29,166 nt of DNA. It comes from JAMBLL01 sp964387145. Lineage in GTDB: Bacteria; Actinomycetota; Acidimicrobiia; Spongiisociales; UBA5794. This document shows positions 15,453 to 24,807 of the stretch, in pieces (the stretch's first letter is position 1; every line of letters starts with the position of its first letter). The translations under genes and the position numbers were made by a program. The stretch lies in NCBI GenBank assembly GCA_964387145.1, contig CAYLVM010000018.1:1-29166 (forward strand), read 5' to 3'. Under the pieces are notes generated by a model. It made no database searches. It was not told the origin of the DNA and saw only the letters and a program-made list of their open reading frames with translations.

Positions 15453-15471
15453 GATCACCCGTCGGGTGATC
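15453..15471 (+). promoter_or_regulatory. 19-bp palindrome/hairpin at the gltB start
   Basis: GATCACCC-GTC-GGGTGATC is a perfect 8-bp inverted repeat ending 15 bases before the preferred gltB GTG start. It could be an operator for a dimeric regulator or an mRNA hairpin. It does not match the GlnR or AmtR box patterns I know. It overlaps the alternative GTG start at 15466, arguing against that start. Confidence 0.5.
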
Positions 15472-15486
15472 AGGATGAGAGGGACC

Positions 15487-18400
15487 GTGCAGAGAGAGTA
15501 TCGCCAGGGGAAACAGCCGGAGGGGCTCTATCACCCTGCCCTCGACCACGACTCATGTGGCATCGGTTTCGTTGCAGACATCAAGGGCCGTAAGAGCCAC
15601 CAGATCATCACCCAGGGACTCACGGTGCTCGCGAACCTCACCCATCGCGGTGCCGTGGGGGCAGACCCACTTGCCGGTGACGGTGCAGGGATGCTTCTCC
15701 AGATCCCCGACACGTTCTTCCGCTCCGAGATGGCGAACCTCAGCGTCGACCTGCCCGACCCGGGTGACTACGGCGTGGGCCAGATCTTTCTCCCACAGGA
15801 CCCCGTAGACCGCGTCGTGTGCGAGAACCTGATGGTCGAACTCGTCATCCGCGAAGGTCAGAAGGTCCTGGGCTGGCGCGACGTCCCTGTCGATCCATCG
15901 TGTCTCGGGGAGAGCGTCAAGCCGATCGAACCGGTGATGCGTCAGCTCTTCGTTGGACGCGGGGACAACATCACCGACACAGACCACTTCGAACGCAAGC
16001 TGTACACGATCCGCAAGCAAGCCCACACAGGCCTTGCGCAGCGTGCTCCCTACCTCATCGAGCGCGGCGTGTTCTACATCACGTCGATGTCGGCAAGGAC
16101 CATCACCTACAAGGGGATGATGCTGGCTGAGAACCTCTCGGTCTACTACAAGGACCTCGCAAACGAGCAGGTCGAATCGGCGCTGGCACTCATCCACCAA
16201 CGCTTCTCTACGAACACGGCCCCGTCGTGGCGCCTTGCCCAGCCGTTCCGCTACCTCTGCCACAACGGCGAGATCAACACGGTCCAGGGCAATATCAACT
16301 GGATGATGGCCAGACGTCAGAACATGTCGTCGAAGATCATCGGCGACGACCTCGAGAAGCTGTGGCCACTCATCGGGGACGGATCCTCGGACTCGGCAAC
16401 GTTCGACAACGCGCTCGAACTGTTGATCGCGGGTGGATACTCCCTGGGTCAGGCGATGATGTTGATGATCCCCGAGGCGTGGGCAGACAATCCTCTGATG
16501 GACGCCGGGCGCAAGGCGTTCTACGAGTACCACGCTGCAGTGATGGAGCCCTGGGACGGGCCGGCGGCAGTTGCGTTCACCGATGGGAAACAGATCGGAG
16601 CGACCCTCGACCGCAACGGGTTGCGTCCCTCGAGGTACTTCGTCACGGACGACGACCTCGTCGTGATGGCGTCCGAGATGGGTGTCCTCGACATCCCCGA
16701 AGAGAAGATCATCAAGAAGTGGCGTCTCCAACCGGGCAAGATGCTGCTGATCGACCTCGAAGCAGGCCGGATCATCGACGACGAGGAACTCAAAGACTCG
16801 GTCTCAGGAGCCAAGCCCTACCAGCAGTGGCTCGACGAGACCCAGATCCACCTCACACAACTCCCCCCCGAAGTCGCCGCCATGGGCCCCGACGCCTTCA
16901 CCCTCCGCAACGCACAGATCGCCTTCGGGTACACGAAGGAGGACATCTCATTCTTCCTGAAACCGATGGCGACGGACGGTAAGGACCCCATCGGCTCGAT
17001 GGGACGCGACACGCCTCCGGCCGTCCTGTCCGATCGGCCGAAGATGCTCTACGACTACTTCAAGGAGCGGTTCGCCCAGGTCACCAACCCTCCGATCGAC
17101 CCGATCAGGGAGGAGACCGTGATGTCGCTGGTGTCCCTCATCGGCCCGCGGCCGAACCTGCTCGATCTCGATACAGGTGGCGCCCACAAACGACTCGAGG
17201 TCACCCACCCGATCCTGACAAACGTCGATCTCGAGCGTGTCCAACGCATCGAGAACCACGTCGACGACGCCTTCAGGACCCGCAAGCTGAGTATCTGCTA
17301 CCCGGCATCCGAGGGTGCCTCCGGGATGCGCGACGCACTCGAACGGCTGTGTGAACGCGCCATCGAGACCGTGCGCGACGGCCGCAACATCCTCATCCTG
17401 TCGGATCGCCACCTCGGCGCAGACAGGATCGCTATCCCCGCCCTGCTCGCAACAGCTGCCGTTCACCACCATCTCATCACAGCAGGGCTTCGGACTGAAG
17501 TGGGTCTTGTCATCGAGACCGGTGAGGCACGCCAGGTCCACGATGTCTGCCTGCTCGGTGGCTACGGCGCAGAGGCCGTCAACCCGTACCTGGCGTTCGA
17601 CAGCATCCACGCCATCGTCGACGAGCTCCCCGGCGACCCCACGTTGGAGGAAGCCGAGGACCGCTACATCAACGCACTCAACAAGGGCATGCTCAAGGTG
17701 ATGTCCAAGATGGGCATCTCGACCTTCCAGTCCTACTGCGGCGCACAGATCTTCGATGCCGTCGGTCTCAACAGCACCTTCGTCGAACGGTACTTCACGG
17801 GTACTCCCACCGCGATCGAAGGCATCGGTCTCGACGAGATCGCCGCCGAGACGGTCCGACGCCATGAAACGGCGTTCGGGAAGACCCGTTGTCGTACGCC
17901 GGAGCTCGACGTGGGCGGTGACCACGCCTTCCGGGTCCAGGGCGAAGAGCATGTGTGGACACCCGACACGATCTCGACGCTCCAGCACTCAGTCCGTTCC
18001 GGCGACTACGAGCTCTTCAGGAAGTACTCGGCCATCGTCGACGACCAGACCAGCAAGCTCAAGAACCTGCGAGGCTTGTTCACGTTGGACACGCTCGACG
18101 AGCCGATCCCCCTCGATGAGGTCGAGTCGGCATCAGAGATCGTGAAAAGGTTCGCAACAGGGGCGATGTCGTTCGGTTCGATCTCGTGGGAGGCACACAC
18201 CAACCTCGCGATCGCGATGAACCGCCTCGGTGCCAAGTCCAACACCGGAGAGGGCGGCGAAGAGCCGAGCAGGTACGTCCCCATGGAGAACGGCGACTCG
18301 ATGCGCTCGGCGGTCAAGCAGGTCGCGTCGGGCCGCTTCGGGGTCACAACCGAGTACCTCGTGAACGCAGACGACATCCAGATCAAGATGGCTCAAGGCG

Positions 18401-20100
18401 CCAAGCCCGGTGAAGGCGGCCAGCTTCCCGGCTACAAGGTGAACGAGTGGATCGCCAGGGTGCGCCACTCGACACCGGGTGTCGGGCTGATCTCACCGCC
18501 ACCCCACCACGACATCTACTCGATCGAGGATCTCAAGCAACTCATCCTCGACCTCAAGAACGTCAACCCGCAAGCCAGGATCAGTGTGAAACTCGTATCC
18601 GAGGTCGGTGTCGGCACGATCGCCGCCGGTGTCGCCAAGGCGTACGCGGATCACGTTCTCATCTCCGGCAACGAAGGCGGGACCGGTGCGAGTCCGCTCA
18701 CGTCGGTGATGCAGGCCGGTTCGCACTGGGAGATCGGCCTTGCCGAGACACAACAGACGCTCGTTGCGAACGGTCTACGAGGCCGGATCGCGGTCCAGGC
18801 CGATGGCGGGATCCGCACCGGTAGGGACATCGTGATCGCCGCTCTGCTCGGTGCCGACGAGGTCGGCTTCGGCACGAGCGCCCTCATCGCACAGGGATGC
18901 ATCATGGTGCGCAAGTGCCACCTCAACACCTGTCCTGTGGGTGTCGCCACTCAGGATCCCGAACTTCGCAAGCTGTTCCCAGGCAAGCCGGAGCACGTCG
19001 TCAACTTCTTCATGTTCCTTGCACGAGAAACCCGCGAGATCATGGCAACACTCGGGTTCCGCACCTACGCGGAGATGGTCGGTCGAAGCGATCTCCTCTC
19101 GGTCAACACCGCGATCGACCACTGGAAGGCACGAGGACTCGACTTCTCGAACGTGCTCTTCACGCCCAACGCCGGCCCCAACGTTGCGGTGAGCAACACT
19201 GAGAGCCAGCACCATACGATCGATCGAGCCCTCGACAACCGTTTCATCATCCAAGCTGCTCCGGCACTCGAACGCAGGGAAGCCGTGAGGATCGAGACGC
19301 CGGTGAGTAACACCAACCTCGCCGTCGGTGCGATGCTGTCTGGAGAAGTTGCCAGACGCTACGGGCACGCTGGCCTTCCCGACGACACGATCCACATCGA
19401 GCTCGACGGAACCGCAGGCCAGAGCTTCGGAGCTTGGCTCGCTCACGGCGTAACCCTTCACCTCGAAGGGGATGCGAACGACTACGTCGGCAAGGGGCTG
19501 TCGGGTGGCAGGATCATCATCGAGGCCCATCCGGCCGGCCCAATCATCCCGCGCGAGAACATCATCATCGGCAACACTGTGCTCTACGGCGCAATCTCCG
19601 GCGACTGCTACTTCAACGGTGGCGCAGGCGAACGGTTCGCCGTGCGTAACTCTGGAGCTATCGCCGTCGTCGAGCGGATCGGCGACCACGGCTGTGAGTA
19701 CATGACGGGGGGCTGTGTCGTCGTGATCGGCAAGGCCGGACGGAACTTCGGAGCCGGGATGAGCGGTGGCATCGCGTACGTCATCGACGACGCCGGGGAC
19801 TTCGACCAACGGGTCAACCACCAGATGGTGGAGATCGCCAGGATCACGCCCGACGATGGGCCTCCACCCAGCGTCACCGACGATCCCACACCGCAGGAGC
19901 TGCTCGCCGATCCCCTCGGTAACGACGTGTGGAGGCTGCGAACGCTGATCGCCAGACACGCCCGCCTCACGAACAGTTCCCGGGCGGCAGAGATCCTCGA
20001 CAACCTCGACGAGTACCTGCCGAAGTTCTACAAGGTCGTGCCCGTCGAGTACCGCAGAGCACTCGAGCACCGGACTGGCCCCGTCGAGGAGGGACCCTGA
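15487..20100 (+). CDS. gltB: Glutamate synthase large subunit
   Basis: This 1537-residue large subunit releases ammonia from glutamine and transfers it to 2-oxoglutarate to make glutamate. A 23-residue propeptide precedes the N-terminal nucleophile cysteine C24 (HDSCGIGFVADIKG), followed by the class II glutamine amidotransferase domain (RFSTNTAPSW, HNGEINTVQGN). The FMN/synthase domain includes GAMSFGSISWEAH and KPGEGGQLPG. The 3Fe-4S cysteines are C1138, C1144 and C1149 (CHLNTCPVG). The C-terminal GXGXG beta-helix domain includes GKGLSGGRI. The start is ambiguous: GTG 15487 has GAGAGG upstream and is preferred over ATG 15475 and GTG 15466. The stop overlaps the gltD ATG by one base. Confidence 0.97.
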   Translation: MQREYRQGKQPEGLYHPALDHDSCGIGFVADIKGRKSHQIITQGLTVLANLTHRGAVGADPLAGDGAGMLLQIPDTFFRSEMANLSVDLPDPGDYGVGQIFLPQDPVDRVVCENLMVELVIREGQKVLGWRDVPVDPSCLGESVKPIEPVMRQLFVGRGDNITDTDHFERKLYTIRKQAHTGLAQRAPYLIERGVFYITSMSARTITYKGMMLAENLSVYYKDLANEQVESALALIHQRFSTNTAPSWRLAQPFRYLCHNGEINTVQGNINWMMARRQNMSSKIIGDDLEKLWPLIGDGSSDSATFDNALELLIAGGYSLGQAMMLMIPEAWADNPLMDAGRKAFYEYHAAVMEPWDGPAAVAFTDGKQIGATLDRNGLRPSRYFVTDDDLVVMASEMGVLDIPEEKIIKKWRLQPGKMLLIDLEAGRIIDDEELKDSVSGAKPYQQWLDETQIHLTQLPPEVAAMGPDAFTLRNAQIAFGYTKEDISFFLKPMATDGKDPIGSMGRDTPPAVLSDRPKMLYDYFKERFAQVTNPPIDPIREETVMSLVSLIGPRPNLLDLDTGGAHKRLEVTHPILTNVDLERVQRIENHVDDAFRTRKLSICYPASEGASGMRDALERLCERAIETVRDGRNILILSDRHLGADRIAIPALLATAAVHHHLITAGLRTEVGLVIETGEARQVHDVCLLGGYGAEAVNPYLAFDSIHAIVDELPGDPTLEEAEDRYINALNKGMLKVMSKMGISTFQSYCGAQIFDAVGLNSTFVERYFTGTPTAIEGIGLDEIAAETVRRHETAFGKTRCRTPELDVGGDHAFRVQGEEHVWTPDTISTLQHSVRSGDYELFRKYSAIVDDQTSKLKNLRGLFTLDTLDEPIPLDEVESASEIVKRFATGAMSFGSISWEAHTNLAIAMNRLGAKSNTGEGGEEPSRYVPMENGDSMRSAVKQVASGRFGVTTEYLVNADDIQIKMAQGAKPGEGGQLPGYKVNEWIARVRHSTPGVGLISPPPHHDIYSIEDLKQLILDLKNVNPQARISVKLVSEVGVGTIAAGVAKAYADHVLISGNEGGTGASPLTSVMQAGSHWEIGLAETQQTLVANGLRGRIAVQADGGIRTGRDIVIAALLGADEVGFGTSALIAQGCIMVRKCHLNTCPVGVATQDPELRKLFPGKPEHVVNFFMFLARETREIMATLGFRTYAEMVGRSDLLSVNTAIDHWKARGLDFSNVLFTPNAGPNVAVSNTESQHHTIDRALDNRFIIQAAPALERREAVRIETPVSNTNLAVGAMLSGEVARRYGHAGLPDDTIHIELDGTAGQSFGAWLAHGVTLHLEGDANDYVGKGLSGGRIIIEAHPAGPIIPRENIIIGNTVLYGAISGDCYFNGGAGERFAVRNSGAIAVVERIGDHGCEYMTGGCVVVIGKAGRNFGAGMSGGIAYVIDDAGDFDQRVNHQMVEIARITPDDGPPPSVTDDPTPQELLADPLGNDVWRLRTLIARHARLTNSSRAAEILDNLDEYLPKFYKVVPVEYRRALEHRTGPVEEGP

Positions 20101-21539
20101 TGGGCTCTCCTACCGGTTTCCAGCAGTTCGAGCGCCGCGACCGTGGCACCCTCCCCGTCGAGGAGCGCCGCACGAACTTCCGTGAGTTCGCGATCCCGTT
20201 GGCAGACGAACTCGTATCCCAGCAAGGCGCCCGGTGCATCGACTGTGGTGTCCCGTACTGTCACTCCGCTTGTCCTGTGGACAACATCATCCCGGATTGG
20301 AATGACCTCGTGTACCGTGACGACTGGCGCGAGGCCGTCGAAGTGCTGCACTCGACGAACAACTTCCCCGAGTTCACGGGAAGCGTCTGTCCTGCCCCGT
20401 GTGAGGAAGCCTGCACGCTCAACCTCTACGACGCACCCGTCACGATCAAGATGATCGAGTACTCCATCATCGAGAAGGCGTGGCAGAACGGGTGGATCGA
20501 ACCGAAGATCGCCGGAAGCACCACCGACAAGAGGGTCGCCGTCGTCGGCTCAGGACCGTCGGGCCTCGCCGCAGCCCAGCAGCTGGCCAGGGTCGGGCAT
20601 CAAGTCGAGGTGTTCGAGAAGAACGCCAAGATCGGGGGCCTGCTCCGCTACGGGATCCCCGACTTCAAGCTCGCGAAGTCCGCGATCGACCGCCGATTGT
20701 CACAGATGCAGGCAGAGGGGGTCGTGTTCCGGGTCAACAGCCATGTCGGTGTCAACGTGCCGGTTGAACGTCTCGTCAAGAAGTACGACGCTGTCATCCT
20801 CGCGACCGGGTGTGAGCAACCGCGGGACCTCGACATCGAGGGACGGGATCTCGACGGCGTGCACTTCGCGATGCCGTTCCTGACCGAGCAGAACCGAAGG
20901 ATCGGGAACGAACCGCTCGACGGACACCAAGAGATCACTGCGGAGGGAAAGCGTGTCGTCGTCATCGGTGGAGGTGACACCGGCGCCGACTGCGTCGGTA
21001 CGTCCATACGTCAGGGTGCAGTCTCGGTCACACAACTCGAGGTGCTGCCCCGGCCGCCTGACAAGCCCGACACGCTGCTCGTCTGGCCCGACTGGCCCAC
21101 GAAGCTACGAACCTCGACGTCTCACGAGGAAGGGTGTGAACGGTTGTGGTCCGTCTCGACGACATCGTTCGAGGGCTCGAACGGACACGTCGAGAGTCTT
21201 CAGGCTGTCTCCGTCGAGTGGGAGCAGGTGGATGGTCGATGGGAGATGACGGAGGTCACAGGGACCGAGTTCACGATCGAAGCCGACCTCGTCCTGCTCG
21301 CGACCGGGTTCGTCAGTCCCGTCCATGAAGGTCTCCTCGAGCAACTCAGCGTCGCATTGGATCACCGGGGCAACGTCGACGCAGACACCAACAGCTATCA
21401 GACGAACCTTCCCGGGATCTTCGCAGCCGGCGACGTACGCCGCGGCCAATCACTCGTCGTCTGGGCGATCAAAGAAGGCCGCCGCTGCGCCCGCGCCGTC
21501 GACGAGTACCTCATGGCCCACACCGACCTCCCGAACTAA
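20100..21539 (+). CDS. gltD: Glutamate synthase small subunit
   Basis: This 479-residue NADPH-oxidising flavoprotein delivers electrons to GltB. N-terminal cysteines form two 4Fe-4S clusters (RCIDCGVPYCHSACPVDN and VCPAPCEEACTLN). An FAD-binding VAVVGSGPSGLAAA and an NAD(P)H-binding VVVIGGGDTGADCVG follow, and the C-terminal FAD contact is GIFAAGDVRRGQSLVVWA. GAGGAGGG lies 6 bases before the ATG, which overlaps the gltB stop (TGATG), ensuring coupled synthesis. Length is normal. Confidence 0.97.
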   Translation: MGSPTGFQQFERRDRGTLPVEERRTNFREFAIPLADELVSQQGARCIDCGVPYCHSACPVDNIIPDWNDLVYRDDWREAVEVLHSTNNFPEFTGSVCPAPCEEACTLNLYDAPVTIKMIEYSIIEKAWQNGWIEPKIAGSTTDKRVAVVGSGPSGLAAAQQLARVGHQVEVFEKNAKIGGLLRYGIPDFKLAKSAIDRRLSQMQAEGVVFRVNSHVGVNVPVERLVKKYDAVILATGCEQPRDLDIEGRDLDGVHFAMPFLTEQNRRIGNEPLDGHQEITAEGKRVVVIGGGDTGADCVGTSIRQGAVSVTQLEVLPRPPDKPDTLLVWPDWPTKLRTSTSHEEGCERLWSVSTTSFEGSNGHVESLQAVSVEWEQVDGRWEMTEVTGTEFTIEADLVLLATGFVSPVHEGLLEQLSVALDHRGNVDADTNSYQTNLPGIFAAGDVRRGQSLVVWAIKEGRRCARAVDEYLMAHTDLPN

Positions 21540-21570
21540 CCCTCCCCCACCAGCCCCCCCCACCCGCATA

Positions 21571-21636
21571 CCCAGGGTTGGAGAACCGCTATATGCCGCA
21601 GCTAACCCTGGGTTGGAGAGCCGGTATATGCCGCAG
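21571..21636. repeat. Tandem 31-bp repeat with inverted arms, between convergent genes
   Basis: Two copies of a 31-base unit (21571-21601 and 21606-21636) differ at three positions and share GGGTTGGAGA and TATATGCCGCAG. The start of copy 1 (ACCCAGGGTT, 21570-21579) is also complementary to the start of copy 2 (AACCCTGGGT, 21604-21613), giving a 10-bp stem. The pair lies in the 130-base gap between gltD and the heptaheme cytochrome gene. It could act as a terminator for both, or be a REP-like extragenic element. No further copy was noticed in the window. Confidence 0.75.
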
Positions 21637-21669
21637 GGGGCCCACAGAATGGGAGGGGCTGCCCTGTCG

Positions 21670-23097
21670 TCAGATGCCGTCGTTTGCGGCGTGGCATCCG
21701 CTGCACGGTCGATCACGCCACTTCGTGATCCCGAACGGGTGCTCGAACTCGAGGCCACTCGTCTCGAGAGGCGGGAGGAACGCACTCGTCCCCAATCCCT
21801 GACTGACGATGATGTGGCACGAGTTGCACTCCCGCGATATGACCTCACCCTGCTCGTCGGCCTTCTCTCCGTCGTGGCACCGGAAACATCCCTCCCACTG
21901 CAGGTGGCCGATGTTGTACTGCCTGACCCGGTAGTCGGTCTTCATCTCCGGGAAGAAGTTGACGTCGTAGATCTTGATCAGAGCGTCCGCCGCTTGGGCG
22001 ACATCGTTCGGATACTCTGTGAGCGTTTCCGGGTACTGCGCTGCGTAGAACGATTCGAGACTGGCCGGGATCCCCTCATGGGCAGCATCCCGATCCTCAT
22101 ACCCGTTGAGGAGCACCTGCATCGAGATGTCCTTGATCTCGGGAAGCGTGTCCGGGATCTCACCACTGGAAAGCCCTTCGTTGATCGATCGGGAAGCGGG
22201 CTCGAGGGGGTGAGCCGGCCTGTTGTGACAGTCGAGGCAGTCAAAGCGACGAACTTCGGTGTCGGGGTCACTCAGCGGCGGCACGTACCTTCCCGGCTCC
22301 GTATAGATGTGCTCGGAACCGTCCGCATCGGTCACCCGTACCCACGGAATGTTCTGACGTTCGTCGTCCGTCGCGATGTACTCGACCTCTGTGCCACTCG
22401 TCGTATGCCAGTGCACGCCACCGGGACGACGCGACGTCGAGGATCCTCCGCCGAGGTCGATCATGTACTGCATCGACCAGGGTGTGGAGGCGTCGTCGAG
22501 GCTGTAGTACGTGTTCGTCACCACCTTCGTCCCCCACAGGTTGTCCGGCCAGTGGCACTCCTGACAGATCTCCTCGGCTGACCTCATCTCGATCGGTGTA
22601 TGGATAGGTCGGTCGTATGAATCCGTCAAGACGCCCCAGAGCTGCTTCATCCCGTTGATCTTGGCCTGGATGTACGCCTGACCTCCCGAACCGATGTGGC
22701 ACTCGACGCACGCCACCTCTGCATGGGAAGCTTCCAGATGCGCTACCGCCTCCGGCTCCATCGGTGTGTGGCAGGTCTCGCCACAGAACGCCGTTGAGTC
22801 TGTCGCCTCATACGCCTTCAACCCGATGAAACCGACAACCGCGACCCCCACCAAGCTGAGTCCCAGGAACAACCACAGGGAGCGCATATAGCGTGGGTCA
22901 GTTGGCTCGACACGCAGGACGAACTGAACCTTCTCGCCGCGCTTTTTGGCCTGGACGATCTGGATTCGAATGGCCAGCAGGAACAGGACGACACCCATTC
23001 CAATGACGGACGGCACTGCAATGAAGGTGACCAGCGACCGGTATATGTTCTCGGTAGGAGAAGTGAGGTCCTGGAAGACGAGGAAGACGAATGCCAT
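21670..23097 (-). CDS. NapC/NirT-like membrane-anchored heptaheme cytochrome c
   Basis: This part of the gene from ATG 23097 encodes 475 residues with seven CxxCH heme sites: CGETCH (read as C-x-x-x-C-H or as a variant site), CVECH, CQECH, CLDCH, CFRCH, CNSCH and CSGCH. The N-terminal region has membrane segments (one near SLVTFIAVPSVIGMGVVLFLL, one near SLWLFLGLSLVGVAVVGFIGL), followed by a NapC/NirT-type segment with HLEASHAEVACVECHIG and KINGMKQLW. Such proteins take electrons from quinol to periplasmic partners. The ATG lies in the middle of a further membrane segment (LAAVGGALIVAGAMAFVFLVF), so the true protein almost certainly begins upstream. The first heme site, C-G-E-T-C-H, has three residues between the cysteines, so standard count is six plus one variant. 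No partner reductase is adjacent. Confidence 0.88.
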   Translation of the reverse strand: MAFVFLVFQDLTSPTENIYRSLVTFIAVPSVIGMGVVLFLLAIRIQIVQAKKRGEKVQFVLRVEPTDPRYMRSLWLFLGLSLVGVAVVGFIGLKAYEATDSTAFCGETCHTPMEPEAVAHLEASHAEVACVECHIGSGGQAYIQAKINGMKQLWGVLTDSYDRPIHTPIEMRSAEEICQECHWPDNLWGTKVVTNTYYSLDDASTPWSMQYMIDLGGGSSTSRRPGGVHWHTTSGTEVEYIATDDERQNIPWVRVTDADGSEHIYTEPGRYVPPLSDPDTEVRRFDCLDCHNRPAHPLEPASRSINEGLSSGEIPDTLPEIKDISMQVLLNGYEDRDAAHEGIPASLESFYAAQYPETLTEYPNDVAQAADALIKIYDVNFFPEMKTDYRVRQYNIGHLQWEGCFRCHDGEKADEQGEVISRECNSCHIIVSQGLGTSAFLPPLETSGLEFEHPFGITKWRDRPCSGCHAANDGI

Positions 23098-23388
23098 CGC
23101 TCCTGCGACGATGAGTGCGCCACCGACCGCGGCGAGTGGGTGGCGGTACAGCGAGATCCTGCGGGGGGAATCCCCGTCCTCCCCGGAGGAGTCAGCGCTC
23201 TGTTCGGACAGATCCTCGCCCTCCTCAGATGACCCGCTGATCGGCTCCGGAGCGTCAGCGCCCCCGTCTGAGGAGTCGGCGCCTGTATCGGAGGCGTTCT
23301 CGTCCTCCTCGGGAGCGGAAGCATCCGCACTCTCGTCAGAAGGGTCAGAGGCCGAATCCGGCTGATCGAGGGGATCTTTGTCGTCGAT
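23098..23388 (-). other. Probable N-terminal extension of the heptaheme cytochrome gene, non-canonical start
   Basis: The cytochrome frame continues 97 codons upstream of ATG 23097 without a stop. It encodes a strongly acidic Asp/Glu/Ser-rich tail and then RRISLYRHPLAAVGGALIVAGA, which completes the first membrane segment. No ATG, GTG or TTG occurs before the in-frame TGA (23404-23406). The best start is ATC at 23386-23388: GGGAG (23395-23399) lies 6 bases before it and translation would begin I/M-D-D-K-D-P. CTG at 23209-23211, after GAGGAGG, is a second option. Either a rare AUC/CUG start is used or one base differs from the true genome (ATC for ATG). Confidence 0.7.
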
Positions 23389-23403
23389 GGCGTGCTCCCG
23401 TTC

Positions 23404-23544
23404 TCATCCTGTCATGGGCCGCCGCGAGTCCCTCGACGGCTCCACTGCGATGTCCCCGACACGGCCGGGAATCTGTATCTGCATCACTCTGATGGTAGAC
23501 GACCGGGTGCTAAATCCGTAGTTCATGAGTCTCCAACTAGGCAT
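23404..23544 (-). other. Short upstream ORF in frame with the heptaheme gene
   Basis: An ORF of 46 codons from ATG 23544, or 40 from ATG 23526 (GGAG 4 bases before it), ends at TGA just 15 bases before the ATC start candidate of the cytochrome gene and is in the same frame. It has no recognisable domain. It may be chance, an upstream ORF controlling the cytochrome, or the former N-terminus cut off by a stop. The rest of the roughly 200-base gap up to the NHL gene shows nothing clear. Confidence 0.25.
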
Positions 23545-23586
23545 TCATCGGGCAACCCCGAACACGTGTCGACTCCGCGCCGGCCT

Positions 23587-24693
23587 CTACCCCGCTTGCG
23601 GCAACAAGAAGAACGCTGGATCGATGGTATATATCTCGAGACCGCGCTTAGCGTCGATGACATAGAGCTGATCGCCGGCCGAATCGAGCCCTTGAGGGCG
23701 GAGCAGGGCGAGCGGAGAGTCCATCCGCGATCCATCAAGCAGGCCCACGATGCCCAAATAGCGGGCGGCTCTCGAGAAAACGTGCACGACCGACCGCTTG
23801 TAGTCCGCGAGGTACACGAGGCCGTTGTCGGCGATGATGACATCGGCTGCCTCCGACGCGGTGGTCACACCACCCATCATCGAGAAGGTCGCAAGATCCC
23901 GCCCGATGGGTGAGATCTTCCGAATCATCCCGAGCGAGAACTCTGCAACATAGAGATTCCCATCGCTGTCGGTCGTGAGCCCTGTCGGCTCGGTGAACAC
24001 GAAGACGCCAACGGTGTCCTCGCCGAAGTACTGCTGGAACGCGCCGTCGGGATCGAAGATGGCGACCTTGCCAGAACTCCAATCCGATACATACACCGTT
24101 CCATCCTGTGTGACGTGAACACCGGTTGCACGGGGGGCGACACCCGGCTCCACCGGAAGCTTGTACGTCCGCACAACGGTCCCGGTATTCGTGACGACGT
24201 CGACCTGCCCCTTCTCGGTGTTCGCCACGTAGAAGAGGCTATCGACAACCTCCATGTCCTGGGGGGCATCGAGGAGAAGGGCGCAGTCGTCGGTTTCACA
24301 GATGATGTTGTCGACGGCTCCTTCGTGATCCATCGAGAGGATCCTGTTGTTGCCGGTGTCGAGCACGTAGATGTGATCTCCGTCGACCGCAACGGCTGAT
24401 GGCGAGGACCAGTCGGTCGCGATCACGGCACCCGAGATGGGTTCCTCGATCTTCGTCTCGAGGACCGGTGCCGGCGGACCTTCGGGTCCGGCGTCTCGAA
24501 TGAAGAGGAACCAGCCCGCTGCAGCGAGCACGAGTACCAGCACCGCTACGATCGCAGCGTCGATCCGACGAACTCTCGAGGAGCGCCCTCCCCCCGACTC
24601 TGAACTTCCGCCCGGACTCGCTTCGCCGTTGGATACGCCTTCACCGTCCGAAGTTGCTTCGTTCTTGGAACGGTCCGTTTCAGATGATGACAC
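23587..24693 (-). CDS. Membrane-anchored NHL-repeat beta-propeller protein
   Basis: This 368-residue protein has a disordered Ser/Gly/Glu-rich N-terminus (1-42), one membrane segment (IDAAIVAVLVLVLAAAGWFLFI, about 44-65) and an extracytoplasmic domain of about six NHL-type repeats. Repeat cores include DHIYVLDTGNNRILSMD, DSLFYVANTEKGQVDVV, GTVYVSDWSSGKVAIFD, GNLYVAEFSLGMIRKIS, GLVYLADYKRSVVHVFS and DQLYVIDAKRGLEIY. NHL propellers usually act as binding scaffolds, and they are often found beside multiheme cytochromes. The start is GTG 24693 with GGGAG 5 bases before it. It probably docks the tetraheme and heptaheme cytochromes or their partner, but that is inference. Confidence 0.87.
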   Translation of the reverse strand: MSSSETDRSKNEATSDGEGVSNGEASPGGSSESGGGRSSRVRRIDAAIVAVLVLVLAAAGWFLFIRDAGPEGPPAPVLETKIEEPISGAVIATDWSSPSAVAVDGDHIYVLDTGNNRILSMDHEGAVDNIICETDDCALLLDAPQDMEVVDSLFYVANTEKGQVDVVTNTGTVVRTYKLPVEPGVAPRATGVHVTQDGTVYVSDWSSGKVAIFDPDGAFQQYFGEDTVGVFVFTEPTGLTTDSDGNLYVAEFSLGMIRKISPIGRDLATFSMMGGVTTASEAADVIIADNGLVYLADYKRSVVHVFSRAARYLGIVGLLDGSRMDSPLALLRPQGLDSAGDQLYVIDAKRGLEIYTIDPAFFLLPQAG

Positions 24694-24709
24694 CGGGACT
24701 CCCTGCTAT

Positions 24710-24730
24710 TCCTTAGTCCTTTGGTAAGGA
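24710..24730. promoter_or_regulatory. Inverted repeat upstream of the NHL gene
   Basis: TCCTTA (24710-24715) and TAAGGA (24725-24730) form a 6-bp inverted repeat with a 9-base spacer, just upstream of the NHL gene's Shine-Dalgarno. The minus-strand string ACTAAGGAA contained here recurs at 25448-25456 upstream of the tetraheme cytochrome gene. It may be a shared regulator site; evidence is limited to these two copies. Confidence 0.35.
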
Positions 24731-24807
24731 TACACGGTTCTGTGGCAAACGCTGGGCTCGCATACTGGCCGACCCGGACCCTGCTGACGAGACGAGTGGA
24801 CATGAGA

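Noticed and set aside
22818..23330. 170-codon minus-strand ORF at the 5' end of the heptaheme gene
   Set aside because: It offers an ATG but in the wrong frame; its Arg/Ser/Thr-rich translation lacks the membrane helix and heme sites, so it does not solve the start problem without a frameshift.
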